The notes under the pieces are model-generated. The model was not told the origin of the DNA. It did no database searches and saw nothing but the letters and a program-made list of their open reading frames with translations. Made by a program: the position numbers and the translations under genes. From an uncultured Lachnospiraceae bacterium (GTDB lineage Bacteria; Bacillota; Clostridia; Lachnospirales; Lachnospiraceae): a stretch of DNA of 9,284 nt. Position 1 is the stretch's first letter, and each line of letters begins with the position of its first letter. The stretch covers positions 1-9,284 of the forward strand of contig CALWEE010000050.1 of assembly GCA_944376975.1 (NCBI GenBank). The letters are read 5' to 3'. Positions 1 to 6,021 of the stretch are shown here, in pieces.

Positions 1-1
1 T

Positions 2-112
2 ATCGCTGAAATTGAACATTCCTACCGCGTGGAGTTTGAGTGGAGCAGCGACCCCACTAATCCACACCTGTCCGGCGATACAGTTTTAGTGACCTACACG
101 GAAAACGAATGA
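2..112 (+). CDS. C-terminal fragment of an unidentified protein
   Basis: An open frame enters from the left edge and ends at TGA 110-112, giving the last 36 residues of a protein that ends ...LVTYTENE. The fragment is rich in Glu, Asp, Ser and Thr with alternating hydrophobic residues, as in a beta-strand-rich domain, and has no membrane segment. I do not recognise a family. A second forward frame is open to about position 89, but this frame runs longer and is followed by a hairpin near 147-168, which suits a gene end. Too little is present to assign a function. The whole gene lies upstream of the window. Confidence 0.55.
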   Translation: MAEIEHSYRVEFEWSSDPTNPHLSGDTVLVTYTENE

Positions 113-146
113 AATATGGGTGATTTACGATAAATAAGTGATAATA

Positions 147-168
147 TAGGGCGAGGATCCTCGCCCTA
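147..168 (+). terminator. Perfect 22-bp palindrome, possible terminator of the upstream gene
   Basis: The half-site TAGGGCGAGGA is followed directly by its exact reverse complement, which can fold into a 9-bp GC-rich stem with a GATC loop. It lies 35 nt after the stop of the upstream gene and before the ECF promoter. Downstream bases are TAAAAATTTG, so a real U-tract is missing and termination would be weak. A dimeric repressor site is the alternative. Confidence 0.4.
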
Positions 169-185
169 AAAATTTGTAAAGATCC

Positions 186-212
186 TGAAACATTTTTGGC
201 CTCTGGACCGTC
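186..212 (+). promoter_or_regulatory. ECF-sigma-type promoter of the sigma/anti-sigma operon (autoregulation candidate)
   Basis: TGAAAC at 186-191 and CGTC at 209-212 are separated by 17 nt with a T-rich stretch just after the -35 element. This is the architecture known for Firmicutes ECF promoters (TGAAAC, about 16 nt, CGTM) such as those of SigW, SigX and SigV. Transcription would start near 219, just upstream of the ribosome binding site of the ECF gene at 247. An ECF sigma factor driving its own gene is common, so the simplest inference is autoregulation. Confidence 0.6.
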
Positions 213-246
213 TAATGATCAAAGGAGTTGCGAAAGGAGGATGTCC

Positions 247-759
247 ATGACGGCGCGACTGGTCAGACAGGCACAAGCCGGTGACGGCGACGCGTTCGTT
301 TCCCTCATGTCCCAGTACAAGATCGATATGTACAAAGTGGCGAAAGGCATTTTGGGAAACGAAACGGACGTGGCGGACGCCATGAGCGAAACACTGCTTT
401 TGGCGTTTGAGCATATCAAAGATGTACGGCGGCCGGAGTATTTTAAAACATGGCTCATCCGCGTCCTGATCAACGTATGCAAAGATATGCTGAAGGAAAA
501 GAAGCGCTGCGGCGTGACGGATCACATACTCGATCGGGGCGCGCCGGATACGGCGCAGGAAAATGTGGAGTTTCTGGAACTGCTTGCCGTATTGGAACCC
601 AAGTCCCGGATACTGATGATGCTGTATTATGGTATAGGGTTCAACAGCCGTCAGATAGCGGCGCTGCTCGGGATGAAAAGTTCAACCGTGCGGACCGGAC
701 TGCGCAGGGCAAGGGAACAGCTGAAAATGGAATTGGAACGTCAGGAGGCGGGCACATGA
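247..759 (+). CDS. ECF-subfamily RNA polymerase sigma factor (sigma-70 family)
   Basis: This 170-residue protein has the usual ECF size and two-domain layout. Region 2 spans about residues 16-87, with the helix around DVADAMSETLLLAFEHI and the WLIRVLINVCKD stretch typical of regions 2.2-2.4. A short linker leads to region 4 at about 115-162, with the helix-turn-helix reading FNSRQIAALLGMKSSTVRTG followed by LRRAREQLK. It should bind core RNA polymerase and a TGAAAC/CGTC-type promoter. The start is ATG 247 because AAAGGAGG at 233-240 sits 6 nt upstream. The in-frame ATG at 241 abuts that site, and the TTG at 196 lies inside the predicted promoter. The stop overlaps the next gene by ATGA, so sigma and anti-sigma are probably translationally coupled. 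It resembles SigV/SigX-like Firmicutes ECF factors, but the subgroup is not assigned. Confidence 0.93.
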   Translation: MTARLVRQAQAGDGDAFVSLMSQYKIDMYKVAKGILGNETDVADAMSETLLLAFEHIKDVRRPEYFKTWLIRVLINVCKDMLKEKKRCGVTDHILDRGAPDTAQENVEFLELLAVLEPKSRILMMLYYGIGFNSRQIAALLGMKSSTVRTGLRRAREQLKMELERQEAGT

Positions 760-1877
760 AAACATATACGGAGGAAGATCTGAAACGGATCCTTAGCGAT
801 CGATTGACACTGCCCAGGGAAACGCAAGACCAGTGGGCGCGTACATGCCGAACGATCCAGGAGAGCGCAGGCGTTAAACACGCCTCGGAGAAAAAAAGGC
901 GCTTTCCTGCAAAGCGCCTGATCCTTGTGGCGGCGCTCGTGGGTATGATGGGCTGCGCGGCGGCTGCGGCCGCTTTGGCTACAGACACGGATTTTTACGA
1001 AGCGGCCTTTGGCGATAAAAGCCGTTCATCCATAGAGGCTCATGAAGTGACCGATCCGGTCAAGAAAACGACCCGGCTCGCCCCTGAAAAGCAGCAGGCC
1101 GGGCTCGACACGGAAACGGCGGAAACATGGCTGAAAGACGTCCTGTTCGATGAACCGGTCACCCGACAGATGGATGGATATACGCTGACGGTGCTGGGCG
1201 GCGTGGAAGATCTGAAAGGGCAAAACGGACGGCTTTATTTTTCCCTGAGCAAAGAGGGCGGTTTTAAAAATGAACTTCAGCAAAATTACTATTGGCGGGA
1301 AAGCGTTGTGCCGGGCGTTTCCTTTTCACTCATGGAACAAAACGAAGACGGAACCGATACAATCGGCCGGAACATTTTTTCCGGAGCCTGTTACCTGGAT
1401 GAAGAAAAGACAGACGGCGATACCGCTTATCTTGTGCTGACCTATGCCTTGCCCCGCGGTTATGAAACAACGCCGGAAAAAACATTGTGCATGACGCTTT
1501 CGGCCGAAGAGGGGGATCCGAAAAGACTGCTCGTCGATCTGCCTTCCGATCTGTCTTTAACAGAAAACCGGTATTTTAAAGACAGCGAAACCGGCGGCGG
1601 GAGTGTTCTTCTGTCACCGATCGGCCTGTCATATGCTACGATAGCCTTCCGGTACGCGGATACGGAAAAAGCCGGCATAATCCTGGAATTTAATGATGGA
1701 TCCCAGTATGTCGTCACAGATGGAACGTCCATGAACGTGGATTACGGTTATCAATCTCAAAATGGAAGGAATATCCTGTGCTTTAACCGGATCGTCGATC
1801 CGGATCAGATGGCCGCCATCCGCATCAATGGCCGGCGCTGCGTCCTGGACGACCATCCCATGTGGGATCAAAACTGA
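756..1877 (+). CDS. Probable membrane anti-sigma factor, DUF4179/DUF5643-like
   Basis: A 373-residue single-pass membrane protein. Residues 1-54 are a charged cytoplasmic segment that would hold the sigma factor. Residues about 55-75 (LILVAALVGMMGCAAAAAALA) form one membrane helix after a KKRRFPAKR basic stop. The remaining ~298 residues would face outward. The GYTLTVLGG...NGRLYFSL stretch (about 147-170) and the later LSPIGLSY...LEFNDGSQYVV stretch (about 290-325) resemble the DUF4179 and DUF5643 domains often encoded beside Firmicutes ECF sigma genes. The start is ATG 756: AGGAGG at 743-748 lies 7 nt upstream and the codon overlaps the sigma stop as ATGA. The frame is open back to 450, but that stretch lies inside the sigma gene. 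Inference: the outer domain senses an envelope signal and releases the sigma factor. The signal is unknown and there is no zinc-finger HxxxCxxC motif. Confidence 0.8.
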   Translation: MKTYTEEDLKRILSDRLTLPRETQDQWARTCRTIQESAGVKHASEKKRRFPAKRLILVAALVGMMGCAAAAAALATDTDFYEAAFGDKSRSSIEAHEVTDPVKKTTRLAPEKQQAGLDTETAETWLKDVLFDEPVTRQMDGYTLTVLGGVEDLKGQNGRLYFSLSKEGGFKNELQQNYYWRESVVPGVSFSLMEQNEDGTDTIGRNIFSGACYLDEEKTDGDTAYLVLTYALPRGYETTPEKTLCMTLSAEEGDPKRLLVDLPSDLSLTENRYFKDSETGGGSVLLSPIGLSYATIAFRYADTEKAGIILEFNDGSQYVVTDGTSMNVDYGYQSQNGRNILCFNRIVDPDQMAAIRINGRRCVLDDHPMWDQN

Positions 1878-1880
1878 GAA

Positions 1881-1900
1881 AAATCTTAAAAATCTTAAAA
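1881..1900 (+). repeat. Tandem 9-bp A/T-rich repeat upstream of the PAP2 promoter
   Basis: AAATCTTAA occurs twice back to back (1881-1889, 1890-1898), starting 3 nt after the stop of the anti-sigma gene and 14 nt upstream of the -35 element at 1915. The position would suit an activator site or an UP element. The 9-bp period does not match the 10-11 bp of OmpR/PhoB-type sites, and simple A-richness could explain it. Confidence 0.35.
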
Positions 1901-1914
1901 AAAACATAAGCCTA

Positions 1915-1943
1915 TTGAGGTTGAAAAAAATGGGTGTTATAAT
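1915..1943 (+). promoter_or_regulatory. Sigma-A-type promoter for the PAP2 gene
   Basis: TTGAGG (1915-1920) and TATAAT (1938-1943) are spaced 17 nt apart, with a TG extension at 1935-1936 before the -10 box. The start site would be near 1950, leaving a leader of about 70 nt before the TTG start at 2019. No terminator is visible between the anti-sigma gene and this promoter, so read-through from the ECF operon is also possible. Confidence 0.7.
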
Positions 1944-2018
1944 CACATCATACGGAACAATATATATGTTTTAACATCCGTTGTCCTTCAGACGGCGGGA
2001 AAAAGGAGTATCCATACG

Positions 2019-2690
2019 TTGTTTTCCAGAAAACTATTATCCCGTATGATCGTGCCTGTTTATATCGTTATTTACCTGCTTGGTTTTTCATGGCTGGAAT
2101 CCAAGGTGACATACGGTTATCACGTGATCCACTGCGGCCTGGACTCGCTGATCCCGTTCTGCGAGTATTTTATCATTCCTTATATACTGTGGTTTGTTTT
2201 CATCCTGGCCGTTGTGCTGTATTTTATGTTTTTCAACAGAAATGAGAGAGAGTACTGGCAGCTCATCCTGAACCTGGGGATCGGCATGACATTGTTCCTT
2301 ATCATTTCCTGGGTCTATCCCAATGGACACGCGCTCCGACCGGAAACGTTCGCCCGGGACAATATCTTTGTGGACATGGTCAAGGTCCTGTACACGATCG
2401 ACACGCCGACCAACATCCTGCCGAGCATCCACGTTTACAATTCCATTGCCGCCTACATGGCCATAAGGAACTGTGAAAAGCTGCAGAGCAGACGCTGGGT
2501 CCAGAGAGGTTCCTTCTGTCTCTCCTGTCTGATCGTACTTGGGACCATGTTCCTGAAGCAGCATACGGTCGTTGATGTGGTCGCGGCCATCGTGCTGAAC
2601 CTGATCATCTATCTGATCATATACCGTCCGGCCCGCGCGCCGGAACCTGCCCGAAGCCGACAGCTTTCCGGTCTCGGACAGAATCTGTGA
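2019..2690 (+). CDS. PAP2-superfamily integral membrane phosphatase, AUR1/PAP2_3-like variant
   Basis: A 223-residue protein with about five or six membrane segments (near 10-27, 48-72, 82-100, 165-180 and 186-203). The PAP2 phosphatase motifs are present in variant form. RP at 107-108 represents motif C1, but the usual upstream Lys is Tyr100. PSIH at 135-138 represents C2 (canonical PSGH), with acid/base His138. KQHTVVD at 180-186 represents C3, with nucleophile His182 and its partner Asp186. The C3 Arg is replaced by Thr176. This PSxH/KQHxxxD pattern recalls the AUR1 and PAP2_3 branch, which acts on inositol phospholipids or lipid phosphates, rather than the BacA-replacing PgpB type. The likely role is hydrolysis or transfer of a lipid-linked phosphate at the membrane; the substrate is unknown. 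The TTG start is chosen because AAAAGGAG (2001-2008) is 10 nt upstream and no nearby ATG fits. It is monocistronic by its promoter and terminator. Confidence 0.82.
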   Translation: MFSRKLLSRMIVPVYIVIYLLGFSWLESKVTYGYHVIHCGLDSLIPFCEYFIIPYILWFVFILAVVLYFMFFNRNEREYWQLILNLGIGMTLFLIISWVYPNGHALRPETFARDNIFVDMVKVLYTIDTPTNILPSIHVYNSIAAYMAIRNCEKLQSRRWVQRGSFCLSCLIVLGTMFLKQHTVVDVVAAIVLNLIIYLIIYRPARAPEPARSRQLSGLGQNL

Positions 2691-2736
2691 CATGCGGGTT
2701 TAAAGCCCCGCCCTTAAAACAGCATAGGAATGTTTG

Positions 2737-2773
2737 GGAACGGCACAGCTTTAGCTATGCCGTTCCTTTGTTT
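2737..2773 (+). terminator. Rho-independent terminator of the PAP2 gene
   Basis: GGAACGGCA (2737-2745) pairs perfectly with TGCCGTTCC (2758-2766). Inside it a further AGC/GCT pairing closes a TTTA loop, with one C-A mismatch between the two stems. The stem is followed by TTTGTTT. A smaller GCGGG/CCCGC hairpin (2694-2711) precedes it directly after the stop codon. Confidence 0.8.
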
Positions 2774-2936
2774 CGAAGATCGCGCTTCCCCATTTTAAAA
2801 TAAAGGATCGCTGCCCCCGATCCGGATACGCTCAAAAGCCTGAAAATGACTTCACGTATTGTGGAAAGTGCCTTTTTAGAGCCGAAAATTTCGTGAAAAT
2901 TCCACAAGAAATTGTGACCATTTTATGTATTAAGGT
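2774..2936. other. Gene-free intergenic stretch with several small hairpins
   Basis: Between the PAP2 terminator and the MBOAT promoter I see no coding frame worth calling. The stretch holds GGATCG/CGATCC (2805-2810 with 2818-2823) and an 8-bp inverted repeat described separately. No RNA gene is recognised. Confidence 0.5.
2859..2916. repeat. Inverted repeat TTGTGGAA/TTCCACAA with a competing GNRA hairpin
   Basis: TTGTGGAA (2859-2866) is matched by its exact complement TTCCACAA (2900-2907), 33 nt apart. The CACAA of the right arm can instead pair with TTGTG at 2912-2916 across a GAAA loop. It lies about 50-100 nt upstream of the predicted MBOAT promoter, so an operator is more likely than an RNA switch, unless an upstream promoter exists. 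Confidence 0.35.
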
Positions 2937-2969
2937 ATTCCATATTTTTTTTAAATATGCTAATATAAT
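2937..2969 (+). promoter_or_regulatory. Probable promoter of the MBOAT-DHHW operon
   Basis: A very A/T-rich block holds TATAAT at 2964-2969, overlapping an alternative extended box TGC-TAATAT (2958-2966). The -35 is weak: TTCCAT at 2937-2942 suits the upstream box with an 18-nt spacer. Transcription would start near 2975, about 50 nt before the GTG start at 3027, which argues against starting translation at GTG 2979. Confidence 0.55.
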
Positions 2970-3026
2970 TATAGTCTTGTGACAGATTTTACTAATTTTC
3001 GACATTTTTCGGATGGAGGATTTAAC

Positions 3027-4463
3027 GTGGTTTTTTCAAGTTTGGTTTTTATCTTTTTGTTTTTCGCGGTCACAATGTTCATATATAGTTATGTATCCAC
3101 GATCCGACAGAAGAATATCGTTCTTCTTGTATCCTCTCTTGTATTCTACGCCTGGGGCGGTCCCCAGTATCTTATCCTGCTTTTCGTCATGAGTTATATC
3201 AGCTGGTTCATTCCGATCCAGATCCGCCGGCACAGGAAGCGTCCGGCCATCGCCAAACTGCTCCTTGTCGCGGGCTGCGTCCTTGACCTTGGATTTCTCG
3301 TTTATTTTAAATATGCCGGCTTTATCCTGAGCAATTTAAAAAGCGTTACCGGTTTCCCGGAAGTGATCCCGCAGATCGCCCTTCCCATCGGTATTTCTTT
3401 TTATACGTTTAAGTTCATTTCCTACATGGTGGACGTTTACCGTGGAGAAGTGGCGCCTCAGAAGAAATTCTGGAAGATCCTGCTGTATGGCAGCATTTTC
3501 CATCAATGTATGGCCGGACCTATTGTCCGCTACGCGGATATGGCCGATGAGATCGATCACAGGCGGACCCGTATACCGGAGATCGGGCGGGGCATCAACC
3601 GTTTCGCCATCGGCCTTGTGAAAAAAGCGATCTTCGCCAATTCCTGCGTGCAGATATCCGACATGTTCCTTGCCGGCACGGCGGCGGAGCTCTCCGGTGT
3701 TCCGGCGGCCGGTCTGTGGCTGGGCGCGTTCATGTACATGCTCCAGATCTATCTGGACTTTTCCGCTTACTCCGATATGGCGATCGGCCTTGGACTCATG
3801 GTCGGTTTCCATTATAAAGAGAACTTTGACTATCCCTATATCGCCGGAAGCGTGACCGAATTCTGGCGGCGCTGGCACATATCCCTCAGTTCGTTTTTCA
3901 GGGATTATGTCTATATCCCGCTGGGCGGCAACCGAAAGGGAGAGGGGCGTACAGTCTTTAACCTGTTCGTCGTATGGGCGCTGACCGGCATGTGGCATGG
4001 AGCCAGCTGGAACTTCATCTTCTGGGGATTATACTATTTTGTTTTCCTCGTGCTGGAAAAACGGGTCTTTGCCAAACGTTTCAAAGACGCCCCCGGCGCG
4101 GTATGGCATCTTTACACCCTTGTTGTTGTCTTTTTCGGATGGATCCTTTTCAAATTCACGGATCTTTCCTTGCTGGGCACCATGTTCAAGGGTATGTTCG
4201 GACTGAACCATAACGGCTTTACCAATATCGAAGTGACGATGGCTTTAAAGAACAATCTGTTTTTCATCGCGGCTTCCATATTCGGCTGTACGCCTGTATT
4301 GCGAAATGTTTACAATGCCATGTGCCGGAAATGCAAACGCAACCTGATCTTCAAATATGTCCGCCGGGCCATTGAAGTGGCCGGGCCGACGGTGCTTTTG
4401 CTGCTGGCGACCATGGCTCTCGTGGGCAACAGCTATAATCCGTTCCTTTACGCCAAGTTTTGA
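3027..4463 (+). CDS. MBOAT-family membrane-bound O-acyltransferase (AlgI/PatA/DltB-like)
   Basis: A 478-residue polytopic membrane protein of usual AlgI-type length. It begins MVFSSLVFIFLFF, close to the start seen in many AlgI relatives. Other hallmarks are ALPIGISFYTFKFISYMVD (about 118-136), the LDFSAYSDMAIG loop (about 243-254), FWRRWHISLSSFFRDYVYIPLGGN (about 279-302, His284), and GMWHGASW with the expected catalytic His324. MBOAT acyltransferases of this type pass acyl groups from a cytoplasmic donor across the membrane for O-acylation of polymers such as alginate, peptidoglycan or teichoic acid. The start is GTG 3027, with GGAGGA (3015-3020) 6 nt upstream. An in-frame GTG at 2979 would be nearly at the predicted transcription start and lacks a binding site. 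The next gene, 20 nt downstream, encodes the expected extracytoplasmic partner. The polymer is unknown; O-acetylation of an exopolysaccharide or wall glycan is an inference. Confidence 0.92.
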   Translation: MVFSSLVFIFLFFAVTMFIYSYVSTIRQKNIVLLVSSLVFYAWGGPQYLILLFVMSYISWFIPIQIRRHRKRPAIAKLLLVAGCVLDLGFLVYFKYAGFILSNLKSVTGFPEVIPQIALPIGISFYTFKFISYMVDVYRGEVAPQKKFWKILLYGSIFHQCMAGPIVRYADMADEIDHRRTRIPEIGRGINRFAIGLVKKAIFANSCVQISDMFLAGTAAELSGVPAAGLWLGAFMYMLQIYLDFSAYSDMAIGLGLMVGFHYKENFDYPYIAGSVTEFWRRWHISLSSFFRDYVYIPLGGNRKGEGRTVFNLFVVWALTGMWHGASWNFIFWGLYYFVFLVLEKRVFAKRFKDAPGAVWHLYTLVVVFFGWILFKFTDLSLLGTMFKGMFGLNHNGFTNIEVTMALKNNLFFIAASIFGCTPVLRNVYNAMCRKCKRNLIFKYVRRAIEVAGPTVLLLLATMALVGNSYNPFLYAKF

Positions 4464-4483
4464 TCGAAAGAAAGGGTTGGAAG

Positions 4484-5908
4484 ATGGACAGAACAGATGA
4501 AAGACGGCCGCGGCAGCCAGGACGACGGCCGAAAAAGAAAAATTATAAATACTATAAAATGAAAATACGGGTATTTGGCGCCTCGATCTTCATCATGGCG
4601 GTCATTGCCCTTATCCTGCCGCTCAGGCCGAAAGAGTCGGAAGTGGAGAAGCGTACATTGGCCACGTTTCCTTCCTTTTCTCTTTCCACCTTTTTGAACG
4701 GTGAATTTTTTACAGGCGTGGACACATGGTATTCCGATACGTTTCCTTTCCGGGAACTGCTCATCTCCGGAAACAATAAATACCGTTCTCTTTACGGGTT
4801 CGGATCGACAACGCTCCACGGGACGATCCAAGAAGCGGACGCGATCCCCACTGAAAAGTTTGATATGACCATGATCATTTCCGACTGCGGCAAGGCCTAC
4901 TTTGACGATCTTGAAAACAGGATGAAAGAAAAGATGCAGGCGCAGCAGGATGAGGCCAACGCCATCGACAACGCCAGCGGCGGCAAAAAACGACGGGAGA
5001 TCGAAGCGGTGCCGGAACAGGTGGGATCCATTTATATTTCCGGCGATACCGCCTTCCAGTTATACTATTTTGCCACCGGACCGGTCGACCGTTACGTGAA
5101 CGCCCTTAACCGGCTGGCCAACAAGGTGGATGACTCGGTCAACATATACGACATTGTCGTTCCCATAAGCACCGGGATCTATCTGGACCAGAAGCTCCAG
5201 GACGAGCTGGGATGCAGCAACCAGCAGGAAGCCATCGATTACGTTTACGCCAGTCTGGACGAACGCGTAAAGACCGTGGATCTGTTTGATACGTTCAAGG
5301 CCCATTCCGATGAATACCTGTATTTCCGTACGGATCATCACTGGACCGCCCTCGGCGCGTATTATACCTACTGCGAATATATGAACGTAAAAGGCGAAAG
5401 TCCAACTTTGCTTTCCGAATTCGAGACCATGACCTTCGATGATTTCCTCGGAACCTATTACGCGTCCAGCGAACAGAACGCGGCCCTCGGTTCCAATCCG
5501 GATACCGTTGTCGCGTATATCCCGAAGGCGACGAACGAGATGACTTTTGTAGATTCCGACGGAAACGAACAGCAGTGGAAGGTCATCCAGGATGTGACCG
5601 ACTGGGCTTCCAGCGGAAAATACAACTGCTTTATCGGCGGCGACAATCCGTTCTCCACCATAGAGAATCCGACCCTTTCCGACGGTTCCTCCTGTCTGGT
5701 GGTCAAAGAGTCTTTCGGAAACGCTTTTGTTCCTTTCCTCGTGGATGATTACCAGACCGTTTACGTGGTCGATTACCGTTATTATCCGGAAGGCATAACC
5801 AGCCTGATCCGTGAGAAAGGTATTCAGGACGTGATCTTCCTGAACAATATCAGCGCCGTATCCACCGATTCCCTGGTGAAGAACATCGAAGAGATCGTCG
5901 ATTATTGA
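4484..5908 (+). CDS. DHHW-family membrane-anchored protein, AlgX/AlgJ-like acetyltransferase partner of MBOAT
   Basis: A 474-residue protein. Residues 1-30 are strongly basic and cytoplasmic (RRPKKKNYKYYKMK), one membrane helix covers about 30-47, and the rest should be outside. The RTDHHWTALGAYY motif at 282-294 defines the DHHW family. Asp284 and His286 match the Asp-x-His pair of AlgX/AlgJ, and KESFGNAF at 408-415 supplies the probable Ser410 nucleophile, so an SGNH-like Asp-His-Ser set appears complete. An EKRTLATFPSFS stretch after the membrane helix is typical of such proteins. Residues about 143-180 are a polar, Gln/Lys/Glu-rich insertion that may be helical or disordered. The start is ATG 4484, with AAAGGG (4471-4476) 7 nt upstream; the TTG at 4460 overlaps the MBOAT stop and has no site. 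Inference: it takes acetyl groups delivered by the MBOAT protein and transfers them to a polymer. Confidence 0.88.
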   Translation: MDRTDERRPRQPGRRPKKKNYKYYKMKIRVFGASIFIMAVIALILPLRPKESEVEKRTLATFPSFSLSTFLNGEFFTGVDTWYSDTFPFRELLISGNNKYRSLYGFGSTTLHGTIQEADAIPTEKFDMTMIISDCGKAYFDDLENRMKEKMQAQQDEANAIDNASGGKKRREIEAVPEQVGSIYISGDTAFQLYYFATGPVDRYVNALNRLANKVDDSVNIYDIVVPISTGIYLDQKLQDELGCSNQQEAIDYVYASLDERVKTVDLFDTFKAHSDEYLYFRTDHHWTALGAYYTYCEYMNVKGESPTLLSEFETMTFDDFLGTYYASSEQNAALGSNPDTVVAYIPKATNEMTFVDSDGNEQQWKVIQDVTDWASSGKYNCFIGGDNPFSTIENPTLSDGSSCLVVKESFGNAFVPFLVDDYQTVYVVDYRYYPEGITSLIREKGIQDVIFLNNISAVSTDSLVKNIEEIVDY

Positions 5909-5913
5909 TGTCA

Positions 5914-5947
5914 AAAAGGCTCCGGAGCATATTCCGGGGCCTTTTCC
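5914..5947 (+). terminator. Strong rho-independent terminator of the MBOAT-DHHW operon
   Basis: AAAAGGCTCCGGA (5914-5926) pairs with TCCGGGGCCTTTT (5933-5945) through 13 pairs, one of them U-G, around a GCATAT loop. The A-run on the left and T-run on the right make it potentially bidirectional. It starts 5 nt after the DHHW stop codon. Confidence 0.87.
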
Positions 5948-5968
5948 TGCTCTACGGGAAAGTCTTTC

Positions 5969-6000
5969 TTTTAATGTGACCCGAAATGGTGTATGATAAT
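5969..6000 (+). promoter_or_regulatory. Probable promoter of the zf-HC2/polA/coaE operon
   Basis: TATGATAAT at 5992-6000 offers two overlapping -10 boxes (TATGAT and GATAAT). The -35 is poor: TTTTAA at 5969-5974 with a 17-nt spacer. The leader would be only about 15-20 nt before ATG 6022. The position just after a strong terminator and directly before a ribosome binding site supports a promoter here. Confidence 0.5.
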
Positions 6001-6021
6001 ACTGTTAAAAAGGAGAAAGAG

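Noticed and set aside
450..755. Possible 102-residue N-terminal extension of the anti-sigma gene
   Set aside because: It lies wholly within the ECF sigma gene in another frame, whereas ATG 756 has an AGGAGG site and the ATGA overlap.
1954..1982. A second ECF-like promoter, GGAAC followed by CGTT, before the PAP2 gene
   Set aside because: The spacer is about 20 nt and the -10 lacks CGTC, so it does not match the promoter at 186-212. A good sigma-A-type promoter is present just upstream.
2088..2693. A 201-codon minus-strand frame over the PAP2 gene
   Set aside because: The sense strand holds the PAP2 motifs with a promoter and a terminator; the antisense product has no recognisable features.
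2841..2854. A cre-like sequence TGAAAATGACTTCA
   Set aside because: It misses the central CG and another consensus position, and its symmetry is only four bases per arm.
4460..4483. TTG start for the DHHW gene overlapping the MBOAT stop
   Set aside because: No ribosome binding site at a useful distance; ATG 4484 has AAAGGG 7 nt upstream.
5060..5914. A 284-codon open frame on the minus strand over the DHHW gene
   Set aside because: It lies opposite the DHHW and KESFGNAF motifs and begins beside the terminator hairpin. The hydrophobic translation mirrors the sense codons.
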